DNA of 64,000 nucleotides, taken from Rhizomicrobium sp. GTDB lineage: Bacteria; Pseudomonadota; Alphaproteobacteria; Micropepsales; Micropepsaceae. How positions within the stretch are numbered: position 1 is the first letter of the stretch; every line of letters starts with the position of its first letter. The position numbers were made by a program, and so were the translations under genes. The notes beneath the pieces were generated by a model. The model worked only from the letters and a program-made list of their open reading frames with translations, was not told where the DNA came from and ran no database searches. The stretch covers positions 4,851,418-4,915,417 of the forward strand of contig JBBCGL010000001.1 of assembly GCA_037200385.1 (NCBI GenBank), written 5' to 3'. Positions 7,871 to 16,191 of this stretch are shown piece after piece.

Positions 7871-9610
7871 ATGCCTGAAACCGCCGAGGCCTTCGATTGC
7901 CGCTCACTCTATGTGCCCATGCGCGACGGCGTGCGCCTTGCGGTCTCGGTCCTGATGCCGGCGGGATTCACCGGCAAGCGCCCCGCGCTGGCCGTGTTCA
8001 CCCGCTACGGACGGGCGACCAGGGCCGGAATCCTCGCCATCCCGTTCAGCGAGTCGCTGGCCTTCATGCGGGAGGGCTTCGTGGTCGTGTCGGTCGACGT
8101 CCGCGGCACCGGCGCGTCCTTCGGGCGCCGCCTTGTCGAGAAGGGGCGCGAGGAGATCCGCGATTATGGCGAGATCTTCGACTGGATCGTGGCGCAGCCC
8201 TGGTCCGACGGCCGCATCGTGAGCACCGGTGTCTCCTATCTCGGCAATGCCTGCGAGGCTGCGCTGATCAACAATCACCCCGCCCTGGTCGCGGTCGCGC
8301 CGCGCTTCACCGATTTCGACCTGTACGAGCACCTGCTGTTTCCGGGCGGTATGCCCGATGTCGCCTTCGCGCTCGCCTGGGCTGAGATGACCGCGACGCT
8401 GGATCGCGGCGAGACGCTGGAGGTCAGCGCGTCGGACCGCGAAGCGGCCGAGCGTTCGAAGATCGCGGCCGCGGCGGTGGACGGCGACGATGGAACGCTG
8501 TTCCGCGCCGCCATCGCGGAGCACGGCAACCAGAACGGTCTTGCCGAGCGCTTCGCCCGCATCGTGTTCCGCGACGACGGCGGCAAGCCGGCCGCCAACG
8601 GCGACCGCGCGGTCGATCTTTGCGATGCGGCTGCGGAGATCGTCGCGGGCGCGCGTCCGGCCTTCCATTGGGCGAGTTGGCTCGATGCCGGTACCGCGGC
8701 TGGCGTTCTCGCGCGCTTCCATACGCTCGACATGCCGATGCGGATCAAGATCGGGGCGTGGAACCACGGCGCGATGCAGGATGCCAGCCCCTACACGCCG
8801 GTCGACACGCCGCCGGTACCCGACCGGCCGTCGCAAATCCGCGAGATCGCCGCCTTCTTCCATGCCCGGCTGGCCGGCGAACCGTTGCCGGCGCGCAAAT
8901 CGATCGAATATTTCACCTTGGGCGCCGGTTGCTGGCGCGCGACGCAGGTTTGGCCGCCCGTGGGACTCGCGGTGCGCGACTGGTACTTCGACGCGGAGGA
9001 TTGTTTGTCGGATGCGCCGGGCGCGACCGGCCACGACTCCTACCATGTCGATTTCGCCGCCAGCAGCGGCAAGGCGAATCGCTGGACCACCCAGCTCGGC
9101 CGCGACGTCGACTATCGCGACCGCCGCGCCGCCGACGCGGTCTTGAAGACCTATACATCGGCGCCGCTGTCCGGCGCGCTGGAGATCACCGGCACACCCC
9201 TCGCGACGCTGCAGGTCGCTTCGAACCGGACGGACGGAAATTTCATCGTCTATCTCGCGGAGGTCGCGCCCAACGGCCGCGTCACCTATCTGACCGAAGG
9301 CGGATTGCGCGCGCTGCACCGCGCGGTCAGCGATGCGCCGGCGCGCTATGTCCGGCCGGGTCCGAACCGCAGCTTCCTGCGGGCCGACGCGACGCCGCTC
9401 GTGCCGGGCGAGTTCGCGACGCTGTGCTTCCCGCTGCTGCCGCTGTCAGTGGTGATCAAGGCGGGCCATCGCCTGCGCGTCTCGCTGGCGGGTGCGGATG
9501 ACGGAATCTTCGAACGCCTGCCGCCCGAGGGCGACGCGGATTGGACGATCGCGCGCGGCGCGGGACAGATATCTTTCGTGCGCCTGCCTTGCGCGCCTTG
9601 GACGCCTTGA
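7871..9610 (+). CDS. CocE/NonD family alpha/beta hydrolase
   Basis: This 579-aa hydrolase combines an X-Pro-dipeptidyl-peptidase-type (S15) alpha/beta-hydrolase domain with a C-terminal jelly-roll, as in cocaine esterase CocE. The nucleophile is S122 in GVSYLG; the N-terminal PMRDGVRLAVS and the VSVDVRGTG segment are typical. Family members hydrolyse esters, acyl-amides or proline-type peptide bonds. I prefer the ATG at 7871 over the in-frame ATG at 7808 because the latter overlaps the probable operator and adds a low-complexity tail. It is probably cytoplasmic, as no signal peptide is evident. It ends 49 bases before the transporter gene, with a further operator in the gap. Confidence 0.85.
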   Translation: MPETAEAFDCRSLYVPMRDGVRLAVSVLMPAGFTGKRPALAVFTRYGRATRAGILAIPFSESLAFMREGFVVVSVDVRGTGASFGRRLVEKGREEIRDYGEIFDWIVAQPWSDGRIVSTGVSYLGNACEAALINNHPALVAVAPRFTDFDLYEHLLFPGGMPDVAFALAWAEMTATLDRGETLEVSASDREAAERSKIAAAAVDGDDGTLFRAAIAEHGNQNGLAERFARIVFRDDGGKPAANGDRAVDLCDAAAEIVAGARPAFHWASWLDAGTAAGVLARFHTLDMPMRIKIGAWNHGAMQDASPYTPVDTPPVPDRPSQIREIAAFFHARLAGEPLPARKSIEYFTLGAGCWRATQVWPPVGLAVRDWYFDAEDCLSDAPGATGHDSYHVDFAASSGKANRWTTQLGRDVDYRDRRAADAVLKTYTSAPLSGALEITGTPLATLQVASNRTDGNFIVYLAEVAPNGRVTYLTEGGLRALHRAVSDAPARYVRPGPNRSFLRADATPLVPGEFATLCFPLLPLSVVIKAGHRLRVSLAGADDGIFERLPPEGDADWTIARGAGQISFVRLPCAPWTP

Positions 9611-9631
9611 CCGTCCGGCGCGCGCGTGCAC

Positions 9632-9648
9632 TGATATCACAAATCACA
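9632..9648. promoter_or_regulatory. Probable GntR operator, site C
   Basis: TGATAT-CACAA-ATCACA keeps the right half-site ATCACA perfectly and a degenerate left half, so it is a weaker match to TGTGAT-N5-ATCACA. It lies only 11 bases before the transporter ATG at 9660. Binding there could block initiation or read-through from the CocE-like gene. Confidence 0.5.
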
Positions 9649-9659
9649 ATAGGTGTTGC

Positions 9660-11072
9660 ATGGCGGACGATCCGCAGGAGGACGCGGTGGCGACGGTGAA
9701 GCCCGGCTGGGGCATCACGATCGGCTATGCCGGCTATGCGCTGCCCGCCGGGCTGATGATCCCGCCCTTCAGCCTGCTGCTGCCTGCCTTCTATTCGCAG
9801 GTCATGGGCGTTTCGCTCGCCGTGGTGGGCGGCGTGGTCGGGGCGTTCCGGATCTACGACCTGATCCTCAATCCGATCCTCGGCGTACTTTCGGATCGCA
9901 CGCAGACGCGGTTTGGCCGCCGCAAGCCCTGGATGATCGCGGGTATGCCGCTGCTGGCCGTAGGACTGTGGCTCGTCTTCGCGCCGCCTGTGACGCATGG
10001 CTCGGCGCTTTATCTCGGCATCGCGCTCTTCGTCTTCTACACGGGGTCGAGCCTGGTCATGATCCCATACTACGCGCTCGGCGCCGAGGTGCCGGCGACG
10101 CCGTACGGCCGCGCCCGCATGCTGGGCCTGCGCGAAGCGGTGATGATGGCGGCGCTGGTGTTCGCTGGCCTTTGTCCGCTGGCCGCCAAGGCGTTCGGCT
10201 TTGCGGCGGCGAGCCGCGAGACCATGCTGATCATCCTGGGCACGCTGGTCGTGCTGACGCCGCCTGCGCTGGCGGCGCTGCTGTTCGTCGTGCCCGACAA
10301 GGTTCCGCCGCAGGAGGTCGTGCCGCGGTTCAGCCTGCTTGAGATCATGCGCGATTTCTGGGACGCGCTGATCCGCAACCGCGCCTTCGGCCGCCTCGCT
10401 GTCGCTTATGCGGTGATCAATTTCGCGATCTTCACCGATCAGGCGCTGAACCTGTTCTTCCTCTCGAAGATTCTCCGGATCGAACAGGTCTTCGGCGTCG
10501 CGCTGCTGGTCCAGGGTGTCATGACCGTCGCAGCGGCGCCGCTCTGGGTCTGGCTGTCGAAGCGGATCGAGTTGCACAAGGTCATCGCGATCTCCATCGT
10601 CCTCGCCTCGTTGTTCCGGGCCGGTGCCTATTCCTGGCTGCCGCCGGGCGCCGCGGGCGCCTATCTCATCATCCAGGCGATCGGCGCGGTGTTGTTCTCC
10701 GGCACGCTGGTGCTCGCCTCGGCGATCCAGGCCACGGCCATCGACTACGGCTCGCTGGTGAGCGGCCGCGAGCGGGCGGGGACCTATATCTCTGCGAACA
10801 ACATCGTGACCCAATTCGCCGCGGCGCTTCCCTTCATCGTGGTGTTTCCGCTTCTCGAATTCGCGGGATTTTCCGCGACGGGGACCAACACGCCTTTCTC
10901 GCTGCAGCTGCTGCGGGTGCTGACGATCTATGGTGCGCTGCCGTTCCAGCTGATCAGCGCCTGGCTGATCTGGAATTTCCCGATCTCGCGCAAGCAGGCG
11001 GCGGAGAATTCGGGCCAGCTTCTCCTCCAGCGCAATGCCGAGATCGAGATCGGCGCGCTGCCGGCACCTTGA
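9660..11072 (+). CDS. MFS transporter, GPH (MelB-like) type
   Basis: This 470-aa polytopic membrane protein resembles the glycoside-pentoside-hexuronide:cation symporter branch of the major facilitator superfamily. The family loop is clear near residues 60-85, with NPILGVLSDRTQTRFGRRKPW. About twelve hydrophobic segments are present. I chose the ATG at 9660 because the sequence before it contains the operator and no membrane segment. The stop is followed after 3 bases by the ATG of the esterase gene, so the two are co-transcribed. It probably imports the compound, or a breakdown product, that enters through the TonB receptor at 12692-14968. GPH homology need not mean the substrate is a sugar. 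Confidence 0.85.
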   Translation: MADDPQEDAVATVKPGWGITIGYAGYALPAGLMIPPFSLLLPAFYSQVMGVSLAVVGGVVGAFRIYDLILNPILGVLSDRTQTRFGRRKPWMIAGMPLLAVGLWLVFAPPVTHGSALYLGIALFVFYTGSSLVMIPYYALGAEVPATPYGRARMLGLREAVMMAALVFAGLCPLAAKAFGFAAASRETMLIILGTLVVLTPPALAALLFVVPDKVPPQEVVPRFSLLEIMRDFWDALIRNRAFGRLAVAYAVINFAIFTDQALNLFFLSKILRIEQVFGVALLVQGVMTVAAAPLWVWLSKRIELHKVIAISIVLASLFRAGAYSWLPPGAAGAYLIIQAIGAVLFSGTLVLASAIQATAIDYGSLVSGRERAGTYISANNIVTQFAAALPFIVVFPLLEFAGFSATGTNTPFSLQLLRVLTIYGALPFQLISAWLIWNFPISRKQAAENSGQLLLQRNAEIEIGALPAP

Positions 11073-11075
11073 GCG

Positions 11076-12587
11076 ATGGGTGTGTTCGGGCCACGCGAGC
11101 CGGTTGTCCGCACCGTTTGCGGAAAGGTGCGCGGCGCGCCGGATGACCGCGGAATCCTGGTGTTTCGCGGCATTCCCTTCGCGGCCTCCACCGCCGGTGC
11201 CAACCGCTTCCAACCGCCGCGGCCGCCCGCGGCGTGGGAAGGCGTGCGCATGGCCGAGGCTGCCGGACCGATCGCGCCGCAGAACGCACCGGAGCTCGGT
11301 CTCTCGAGACTGCCGCCCGCATCCGAAGACTGCCTGAACCTCAACGTCTTCACGCCCAGTGCCGATCGCGGCCGGCGGCCCGTCCTGGTCTATCTCCATG
11401 CCGGCGCCTTCGTCTCCGGCACCGGCTCGGGCGCGACGCAGGACGGCTCGCAACTCGCGCGCGACGAGGACGTCGTGGTCGTGACGGTGAATTATCGTCT
11501 CGGTGTGCTCGGCTTTCCGCCGTTCCGCCCCGGCGGGCAGGGGCCGAGCAATCTCGGTCTGCTCGATCAGGTCGCGGCGCTGCAATGGGTTCGGGCGAAC
11601 ATTGCGCGGTTCGGCGGCGATCCGCGCAACGTGACCCTGTTCGGCTATTCCGCCGGCGGCTGGTCGATCGTCGCGTTGATGACGGCGCCGCAGGCGGCGG
11701 GCCTCTTCCATAAAGCGGCGCCGCAGAGCGGCAGCGAATTCACCGCCTCGCCGCCGGCCGAGCAGGCGGCGCTGGCGCGGGCGTTCTGCGCCTTCGCCGG
11801 CGTGGCCGAAACCGATGTGGCGGCGCTGCAGGCCCTGCCGCTGGACCGGCTTCTCGCCGCCCAACAGGCGCTGCTCGAAAGCCGGCAGAACGCTGCGGGC
11901 CGGCAGATCGAAGAGGGGATCGTTTTCGGCCCGCGCCTCGACGGCGTCGTGTTGGCGGAGGATCCGTTCCGGATGGCGCTGGCGGGGCGCATCGCGCCGC
12001 TGCCCATGCTGATCGGCACGACGGCGGACGAGCTCGGTTACACGCCGTTCCGCGCCGCGATCGGATGGCTCGACGCGATGCACGCGCGCGAGGCTGCGCT
12101 CCGGTCGCTCGCCGCGGCTTATGGTGAGGATAGGGCGCAACGAATCTGGCAGGCCTATACGCATTACTTTCCCGGACACGACGATGCCCAGATCGCCGGT
12201 CATATCCGCAGCGACCGCTACTACCGCTTGCCCGCGATCCGCGTCGCCGAGGCACAGCGCGCGCCCACCTGGATGTACCAGTTCACGCTGCCCGCGCCCT
12301 CGCAGGCGGCGGGCGGGGTGAGCACCCACGCGACCGATCTGCCGTTCTGGTTCGGCACCATGGCGGCATCCCCGCTGCAGCCCTTCCTGTTCGGCCGCGA
12401 TCCCTCGCGGGCCGAGCTCGCGCTGTCGCGCCGTATGCGGCGGGACCTGGCGGGTTTCGCGCGCACCGGGCGTTGCGATTGGGCTGGCTACGGCACGCGG
12501 AATCGCGCCACCAAGCTCTATGGCGAGAACGACGAAATCGCGTTCGACCCACAGGCCTCATTGCGGCGTGCCTGGCCGGCCACCTAG
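11076..12587 (+). CDS. Type B carboxylesterase
   Basis: This 503-aa full-length type B carboxylesterase has the EDCLNLNVF landmark, the nucleophile S192 in GYSAGG and a C-terminal HATDLPFWFG histidine region. It is clearly related to the truncated esterase at 1-1328 (shared NYRLGVLG, ALQW.RANIA.FGGDP). It differs at the oxyanion hole, where the usual HGGAF reads H108-A-G-A-F. It is coupled to the transporter gene 3 bases upstream. No signal peptide is seen, so it probably acts on an imported ester. Confidence 0.9.
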   Translation: MGVFGPREPVVRTVCGKVRGAPDDRGILVFRGIPFAASTAGANRFQPPRPPAAWEGVRMAEAAGPIAPQNAPELGLSRLPPASEDCLNLNVFTPSADRGRRPVLVYLHAGAFVSGTGSGATQDGSQLARDEDVVVVTVNYRLGVLGFPPFRPGGQGPSNLGLLDQVAALQWVRANIARFGGDPRNVTLFGYSAGGWSIVALMTAPQAAGLFHKAAPQSGSEFTASPPAEQAALARAFCAFAGVAETDVAALQALPLDRLLAAQQALLESRQNAAGRQIEEGIVFGPRLDGVVLAEDPFRMALAGRIAPLPMLIGTTADELGYTPFRAAIGWLDAMHAREAALRSLAAAYGEDRAQRIWQAYTHYFPGHDDAQIAGHIRSDRYYRLPAIRVAEAQRAPTWMYQFTLPAPSQAAGGVSTHATDLPFWFGTMAASPLQPFLFGRDPSRAELALSRRMRRDLAGFARTGRCDWAGYGTRNRATKLYGENDEIAFDPQASLRRAWPAT

Positions 12588-12651
12588 CCGATCCCCCGGC
12601 AATCCGACGCCTTAACCGATCCGACATGGAATGTTGCGCCGCTTGTTACAC

Positions 12652-12668
12652 TGTGATATCAGATCACA
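12652..12668. promoter_or_regulatory. Probable GntR operator, site D (best match)
   Basis: TGTGAT-ATCAG-ATCACA is a perfect 6-5-6 inverted repeat located 24 bases before the TonB-receptor ATG. It is the clearest copy of the motif and defines the consensus used for the other four sites. Confidence 0.75.
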
Positions 12669-12691
12669 TAATCGGAGAGGGGCGAATTCCA

Positions 12692-14968
12692 ATGACCACA
12701 CTGCGTACCGGGCGTAAGCCGGATTTGAGAGCCTTGGCGCTGGCATCCACCGCGCTGGTTGCCTGCGGCCTCGGGCAGGCCTGGGCGGCCGATGCGGCGG
12801 CGGCGCCGGGCGGCATCGAGACGGTCGTGGTGACCGCCGAGAAGCGCCCCGACACCGTTCTGAACGTGCCGAGCGCCATCGCCGTCGTCAGTGCCGACCA
12901 GCTCAAAGAGCGCGACTTCTCCTCGCTGGTCGATCTCACCAGCACCGTGCCCGGCTTGTCGGTCGCGTCGCGCGGCGCGACGGGCTTCAACCAGATCATC
13001 CTGCGCGGCATCACGTCCGGCTCGCAGCAGACCAGTCCCACCGTCGGCATCGTGGTCGACGACGTGCCCTTCGGCACCTCCAGCCCGTCGGGCTCGAGCA
13101 GCCTGCAGCCGGACCTCGACCCTGCCGACATTTCGCGCATCGAAATCCTGAAGGGTCCCCAGGGCACGCTCTACGGCGCCAGCACGCTGGGCGGCCTGAT
13201 CAAATACGTGACCAACGCGCCGGATCCGAACGCCTTCAGCGCCTCGCTGAGCGCCGGCTTCAAGGACGTCGACGACGGCGCCGGCGGCGGCGACGTGCGC
13301 GGCGCGGTCAACATCCCGCTGATCGACGACGTGCTCGCGGTCCGCGCCTCGGGCTTCTATCGCGACGATCCGGGCTACATCGACGATCCGGTCGATCATC
13401 GCAGCAACGTCAACACGGACCATTCGGCGGGCGGCCGCATCTCGCTCGGCTTCTATCCGGCGAGCAATGTCGAGATCCGCGTCAACGCCTTCTTCCAGGA
13501 CACGACGGCGGAAGCGACCGGCGAGGTCGATCTCGATCCCAACACGCTGCAGCCGATCCACGGCGATCTCACCAACGGCCGGGTCGCGCCGGACTTCTTC
13601 CACAACAAATACCAGCTGTTCTCCGGTACGGCGAAGTGGGATCTGGGCGGTGTGTCGCTGGTCTCGGCGACCGGCTACGGCATGATCCGGTCGGCCTTCT
13701 CGTTCGACGTCACGCCGGCCTACGGCTTTATCACCGCGCTCTATTCCGGCGGTGCGCTGCCCGCCGCGGATGTGCTGGCGCCGCAGGATTTCCGCTCGAA
13801 CAAGTTCAGCCAGGAGCTTCGCCTGGAATCGGACGGCAGCGGGCGGTTCAACTGGCGGATCGGCGGCTTCTACACCAGCGAGACACTCGACATCGCGACC
13901 GGAGTCGACGCCTACAATCCAGCGACCTTCGTGCTGATGCCGTCGGTGTTCGGTCCCCTCTCGACGGCGTTCTCGCACGCGACGTATGAGGAGAAGGCCG
14001 TGTTCGGCGACGTGCGCTATTCCATATTGGACGATGTCGAGCTCTCCGGCGGCCTGCGCTGGGCGCAGAACGACCAGTATTCCGTTACGACGGCGACGGG
14101 CCTGCTGATCGATCCGGCCCATCCGACGACGCCTGAGACCTATCCGCCGCCGGGACCGGCGCGCAATTCGAGCGAGAGCGTGCTGACCTACAGCGTCTCG
14201 GGCAAGTGGACCTATGGCGAGAACAAGATGGTCTATGCCCGCGTCGCGAGCGGCTACCGTCCGGGCGGCCCCACCAACCTGACGCCGAGCGCGCTCGCCG
14301 CCAGCGTGCCGTCGAGCTACGACTCCGACACGGTCACGAACTACGAGGTCGGCACAAAGGGCCTGTGGCTCGACAACACGCTCTCGATCGATGCCGACCT
14401 GTTCTATGTCGACTGGAAGGACATCCAGCTTCCCACGCTGATCGCCGGCTTCAACGTCGAATCCAACGGCGGCGGCGCGGTGAGCCGCGGCGCGGAGCTC
14501 AATATCGGCTATACCCCCGACGAGCACTGGCGCTTCGGCGCGCGGGGCTCCTATACCGACGCGCATCTGACGACCGATGCCCTCGTCGCGGGCTACGCCA
14601 AGGGCGACAGGCTGCCGGCGGTGCCGGTCTGGGACCTCGCGGGCGATATCGACTACGGCTGGACGATCTCCGACTCGCTCGGTGCAGATCTCGGCATCAG
14701 CCTGAAATATTCCAGCGACCGGGACGTCGGTCAGTCGCAGAATGCGCTCAATCCGTTGCGCACGCTGCCCGACTACACCACCGCCGATCTGCGCGCCGGC
14801 TTGGTGTGGGACAAATATTCGCTGAACGCCTACATACGAAACGTCTCCGACACCCGCGCCTATTACAGCGGCGGTGCGCTCCGGGCGGTCGCCGGACAGA
14901 ACGTGCCGTTCGAGGCCATCCCGATCCAGCCGCGGACCTTCGGCCTGACGCTGTCGGCCAGCTACTGA
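12692..14968 (+). CDS. TonB-dependent receptor
   Basis: This 758-aa outer-membrane receptor would take up a large or scarce substrate with energy from TonB. It has an N-terminal signal peptide (about 1-35, ending near AWA), a TonB-box-like ETVVVTAEKR, a plug domain with ILRGI and ILKGPQGTLYGASTLGG, and a long beta-barrel ending in an aromatic-rich strand (LTLSASY). I chose the ATG at 12692 because a GGAGAGG ribosome-binding site precedes it and the signal peptide starts there. Operator site D immediately upstream ties it to the surrounding catabolic genes. The plug resembles the Caulobacter/Sphingomonas-type receptors often linked to plant or natural-product compounds. Confidence 0.92.
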   Translation: MTTLRTGRKPDLRALALASTALVACGLGQAWAADAAAAPGGIETVVVTAEKRPDTVLNVPSAIAVVSADQLKERDFSSLVDLTSTVPGLSVASRGATGFNQIILRGITSGSQQTSPTVGIVVDDVPFGTSSPSGSSSLQPDLDPADISRIEILKGPQGTLYGASTLGGLIKYVTNAPDPNAFSASLSAGFKDVDDGAGGGDVRGAVNIPLIDDVLAVRASGFYRDDPGYIDDPVDHRSNVNTDHSAGGRISLGFYPASNVEIRVNAFFQDTTAEATGEVDLDPNTLQPIHGDLTNGRVAPDFFHNKYQLFSGTAKWDLGGVSLVSATGYGMIRSAFSFDVTPAYGFITALYSGGALPAADVLAPQDFRSNKFSQELRLESDGSGRFNWRIGGFYTSETLDIATGVDAYNPATFVLMPSVFGPLSTAFSHATYEEKAVFGDVRYSILDDVELSGGLRWAQNDQYSVTTATGLLIDPAHPTTPETYPPPGPARNSSESVLTYSVSGKWTYGENKMVYARVASGYRPGGPTNLTPSALAASVPSSYDSDTVTNYEVGTKGLWLDNTLSIDADLFYVDWKDIQLPTLIAGFNVESNGGGAVSRGAELNIGYTPDEHWRFGARGSYTDAHLTTDALVAGYAKGDRLPAVPVWDLAGDIDYGWTISDSLGADLGISLKYSSDRDVGQSQNALNPLRTLPDYTTADLRAGLVWDKYSLNAYIRNVSDTRAYYSGGALRAVAGQNVPFEAIPIQPRTFGLTLSASY

Positions 14969-14973
14969 ACCGA

Positions 14974-15005
14974 AAGGGCGGCGCGGGAAGGTCCGTGCCG
15001 CCCTT
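14974..15005. terminator. Bidirectional hairpin terminator
   Basis: The perfect 9-bp stem AAGGGCGGC (14974-14982) / GCCGCCCTT (14997-15005) encloses a 14-base loop between two convergent genes. It has A/T residues on both flanks, as expected for a terminator serving both strands. Confidence 0.7.
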
Positions 15006-15012
15006 CGTCTTC

Positions 15013-16098
15013 TCAGAGATCGATCACGCGGCGTTCGCGGGCGCTGCGGTAGATGGCGGCAAGCACCTGCAAGGCACGCATCGCGTCGCCCGCCGAGACA
15101 CGCGCCGGAGCGCCGTCATTGAGGTCTTGCGCGAAAGCGTCGATCTGCGCGGCGAAATGGTACGGCGCCGCCGGGCCGCTGAGCGCGATCTGGCGCGGTC
15201 CGTCAGCATCGAACTGGATCAGCGTGTTGGCGTAGTGAAAGACCCGCAAGGCGCCTCTGGTGCCGTGGAGGTGGATGGCGCCCGGATGCGGCACCCAGCC
15301 GCCGCCGGGTCGATAGCCGCTCGCATCCCACGACGATCCCCAGCTGAACGCGCCTTCCGCCGGCAGGTCGGTGTGGAATGTCGCCTCGTCGTAGAGCAGC
15401 GATGCCGTGCAGCCATTGGCGAAGGTGAGTACCGCATATTCCGGCCGCAGCGCAGCGCCGGAGAGGTTTCCCCGACCGAACACGCTGGCGATCGGGCTTT
15501 GCAGCAGCCAGGGCAGCACATCGAGCAGATGGATGCCGTGATCGACCAGGCCCATCGGACTGCCGCCCGGCGTGCCGGCGGGATAGTGCGCCGGCGGCAG
15601 CGTCACGCGGGCCTCGATGCCCGCACCGCCGATCTCCTGCTCGCGGATCATGGTGACGTCGCCGATCGCACCGGCCGCGATGCGTGCGCGCGCTTCGCGC
15701 ACCGGTGCGAGGAAGCGATAGGACGAGCCGTAGAACAGCGCGACGCCGGCGGCGGCACAGACCCGGCTGATCTCGGCGGCGTCCTCCACCGTGGTCGCGA
15801 GCGGCTTCTCGCACAGCACATGGACGCCGGCCCTGGCGCACAACCTCACGAGCGCGAGATGCAATGCGGCGGGCGCGAGGACGCAGGCGATATCCAGCCG
15901 CGTTTGGCGCAGCATCTCTTCGGCATCGGCATAGACGGGAACGGGGAGGGCCGCCGCCGCGAGGGCGCGCCGCTCCGGATCGGGCTCCGCGATGGCGACG
16001 ATCTCCGTCAGGACGGATTTCGCATAGGCTTCGCAGTGGAGCCGGCCGACGCCGCCATAGCCGATGATCCCCACGCGCCTGCGTCTGGCTGAAACCAC
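15013..16098 (-). CDS. Gfo/Idh/MocA family oxidoreductase
   Basis: This 361-aa NAD(P)-dependent dehydrogenase has the Rossmann motif GIIGYGGVGRLH at its N-terminus and the family motif CEKPLATT near residues 95-105. Such enzymes oxidise or reduce sugars, inositols, diols or similar compounds. I chose the GTG at 16098; the sequence upstream in frame overlaps a strong palindromic operator and is not Rossmann-like. The gene is convergent with the TonB receptor across a hairpin terminator and lies directly downstream of the GntR regulator gene on the same strand, but behind its own operator. The substrate is unknown. Confidence 0.88.
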   Translation of the reverse strand: MVSARRRRVGIIGYGGVGRLHCEAYAKSVLTEIVAIAEPDPERRALAAAALPVPVYADAEEMLRQTRLDIACVLAPAALHLALVRLCARAGVHVLCEKPLATTVEDAAEISRVCAAAGVALFYGSSYRFLAPVREARARIAAGAIGDVTMIREQEIGGAGIEARVTLPPAHYPAGTPGGSPMGLVDHGIHLLDVLPWLLQSPIASVFGRGNLSGAALRPEYAVLTFANGCTASLLYDEATFHTDLPAEGAFSWGSSWDASGYRPGGGWVPHPGAIHLHGTRGALRVFHYANTLIQFDADGPRQIALSGPAAPYHFAAQIDAFAQDLNDGAPARVSAGDAMRALQVLAAIYRSARERRVIDL

Positions 16099-16112
16099 GT
16101 CCCGCCTGTATA

Positions 16113-16139
16113 GATATGTGATCTGTGATCTCACATATC
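16113..16139. promoter_or_regulatory. Probable GntR operator, site E (double site)
   Basis: GATATGTGA (16113-16121) and TCACATATC (16131-16139) form a perfect 9-bp inverted repeat. Inside it, TGTGAT occurs twice (16117 and 16124), giving two overlapping partial matches to TGTGAT-N5-ATCACA. It sits just upstream of the Gfo/Idh start and just past the end of the regulator gene. Confidence 0.65.
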
Positions 16140-16191
16140 ACGTCGGCAAGTGCCGTTCAACGCGGACGGCATGCGCCGGAAAGAAGCAGGT

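Noticed and set aside
9456-12329. Very long open frame on the minus strand opposite the transporter and esterase genes
   Set aside because: Its composition is Arg/Gln/His/Asp-rich with no domain, and it mirrors well-supported plus-strand genes. Such frames are common artefacts of GC-rich codon use.
12659-14566. Long minus-strand frame opposite the TonB receptor
   Set aside because: It has low-complexity Arg/Asp/Val composition, no recognisable motif, and is fully covered by a convincing receptor gene.
4236-14968. Complete microcystin degradation (mlr) cluster
   Set aside because: Only the MlrC-like M81 protein is present. No MlrA-type CPBP membrane protease or MlrB-type serine peptidase is visible, and the transporter is GPH-type rather than MlrD-like, so only a weaker hypothesis is kept.
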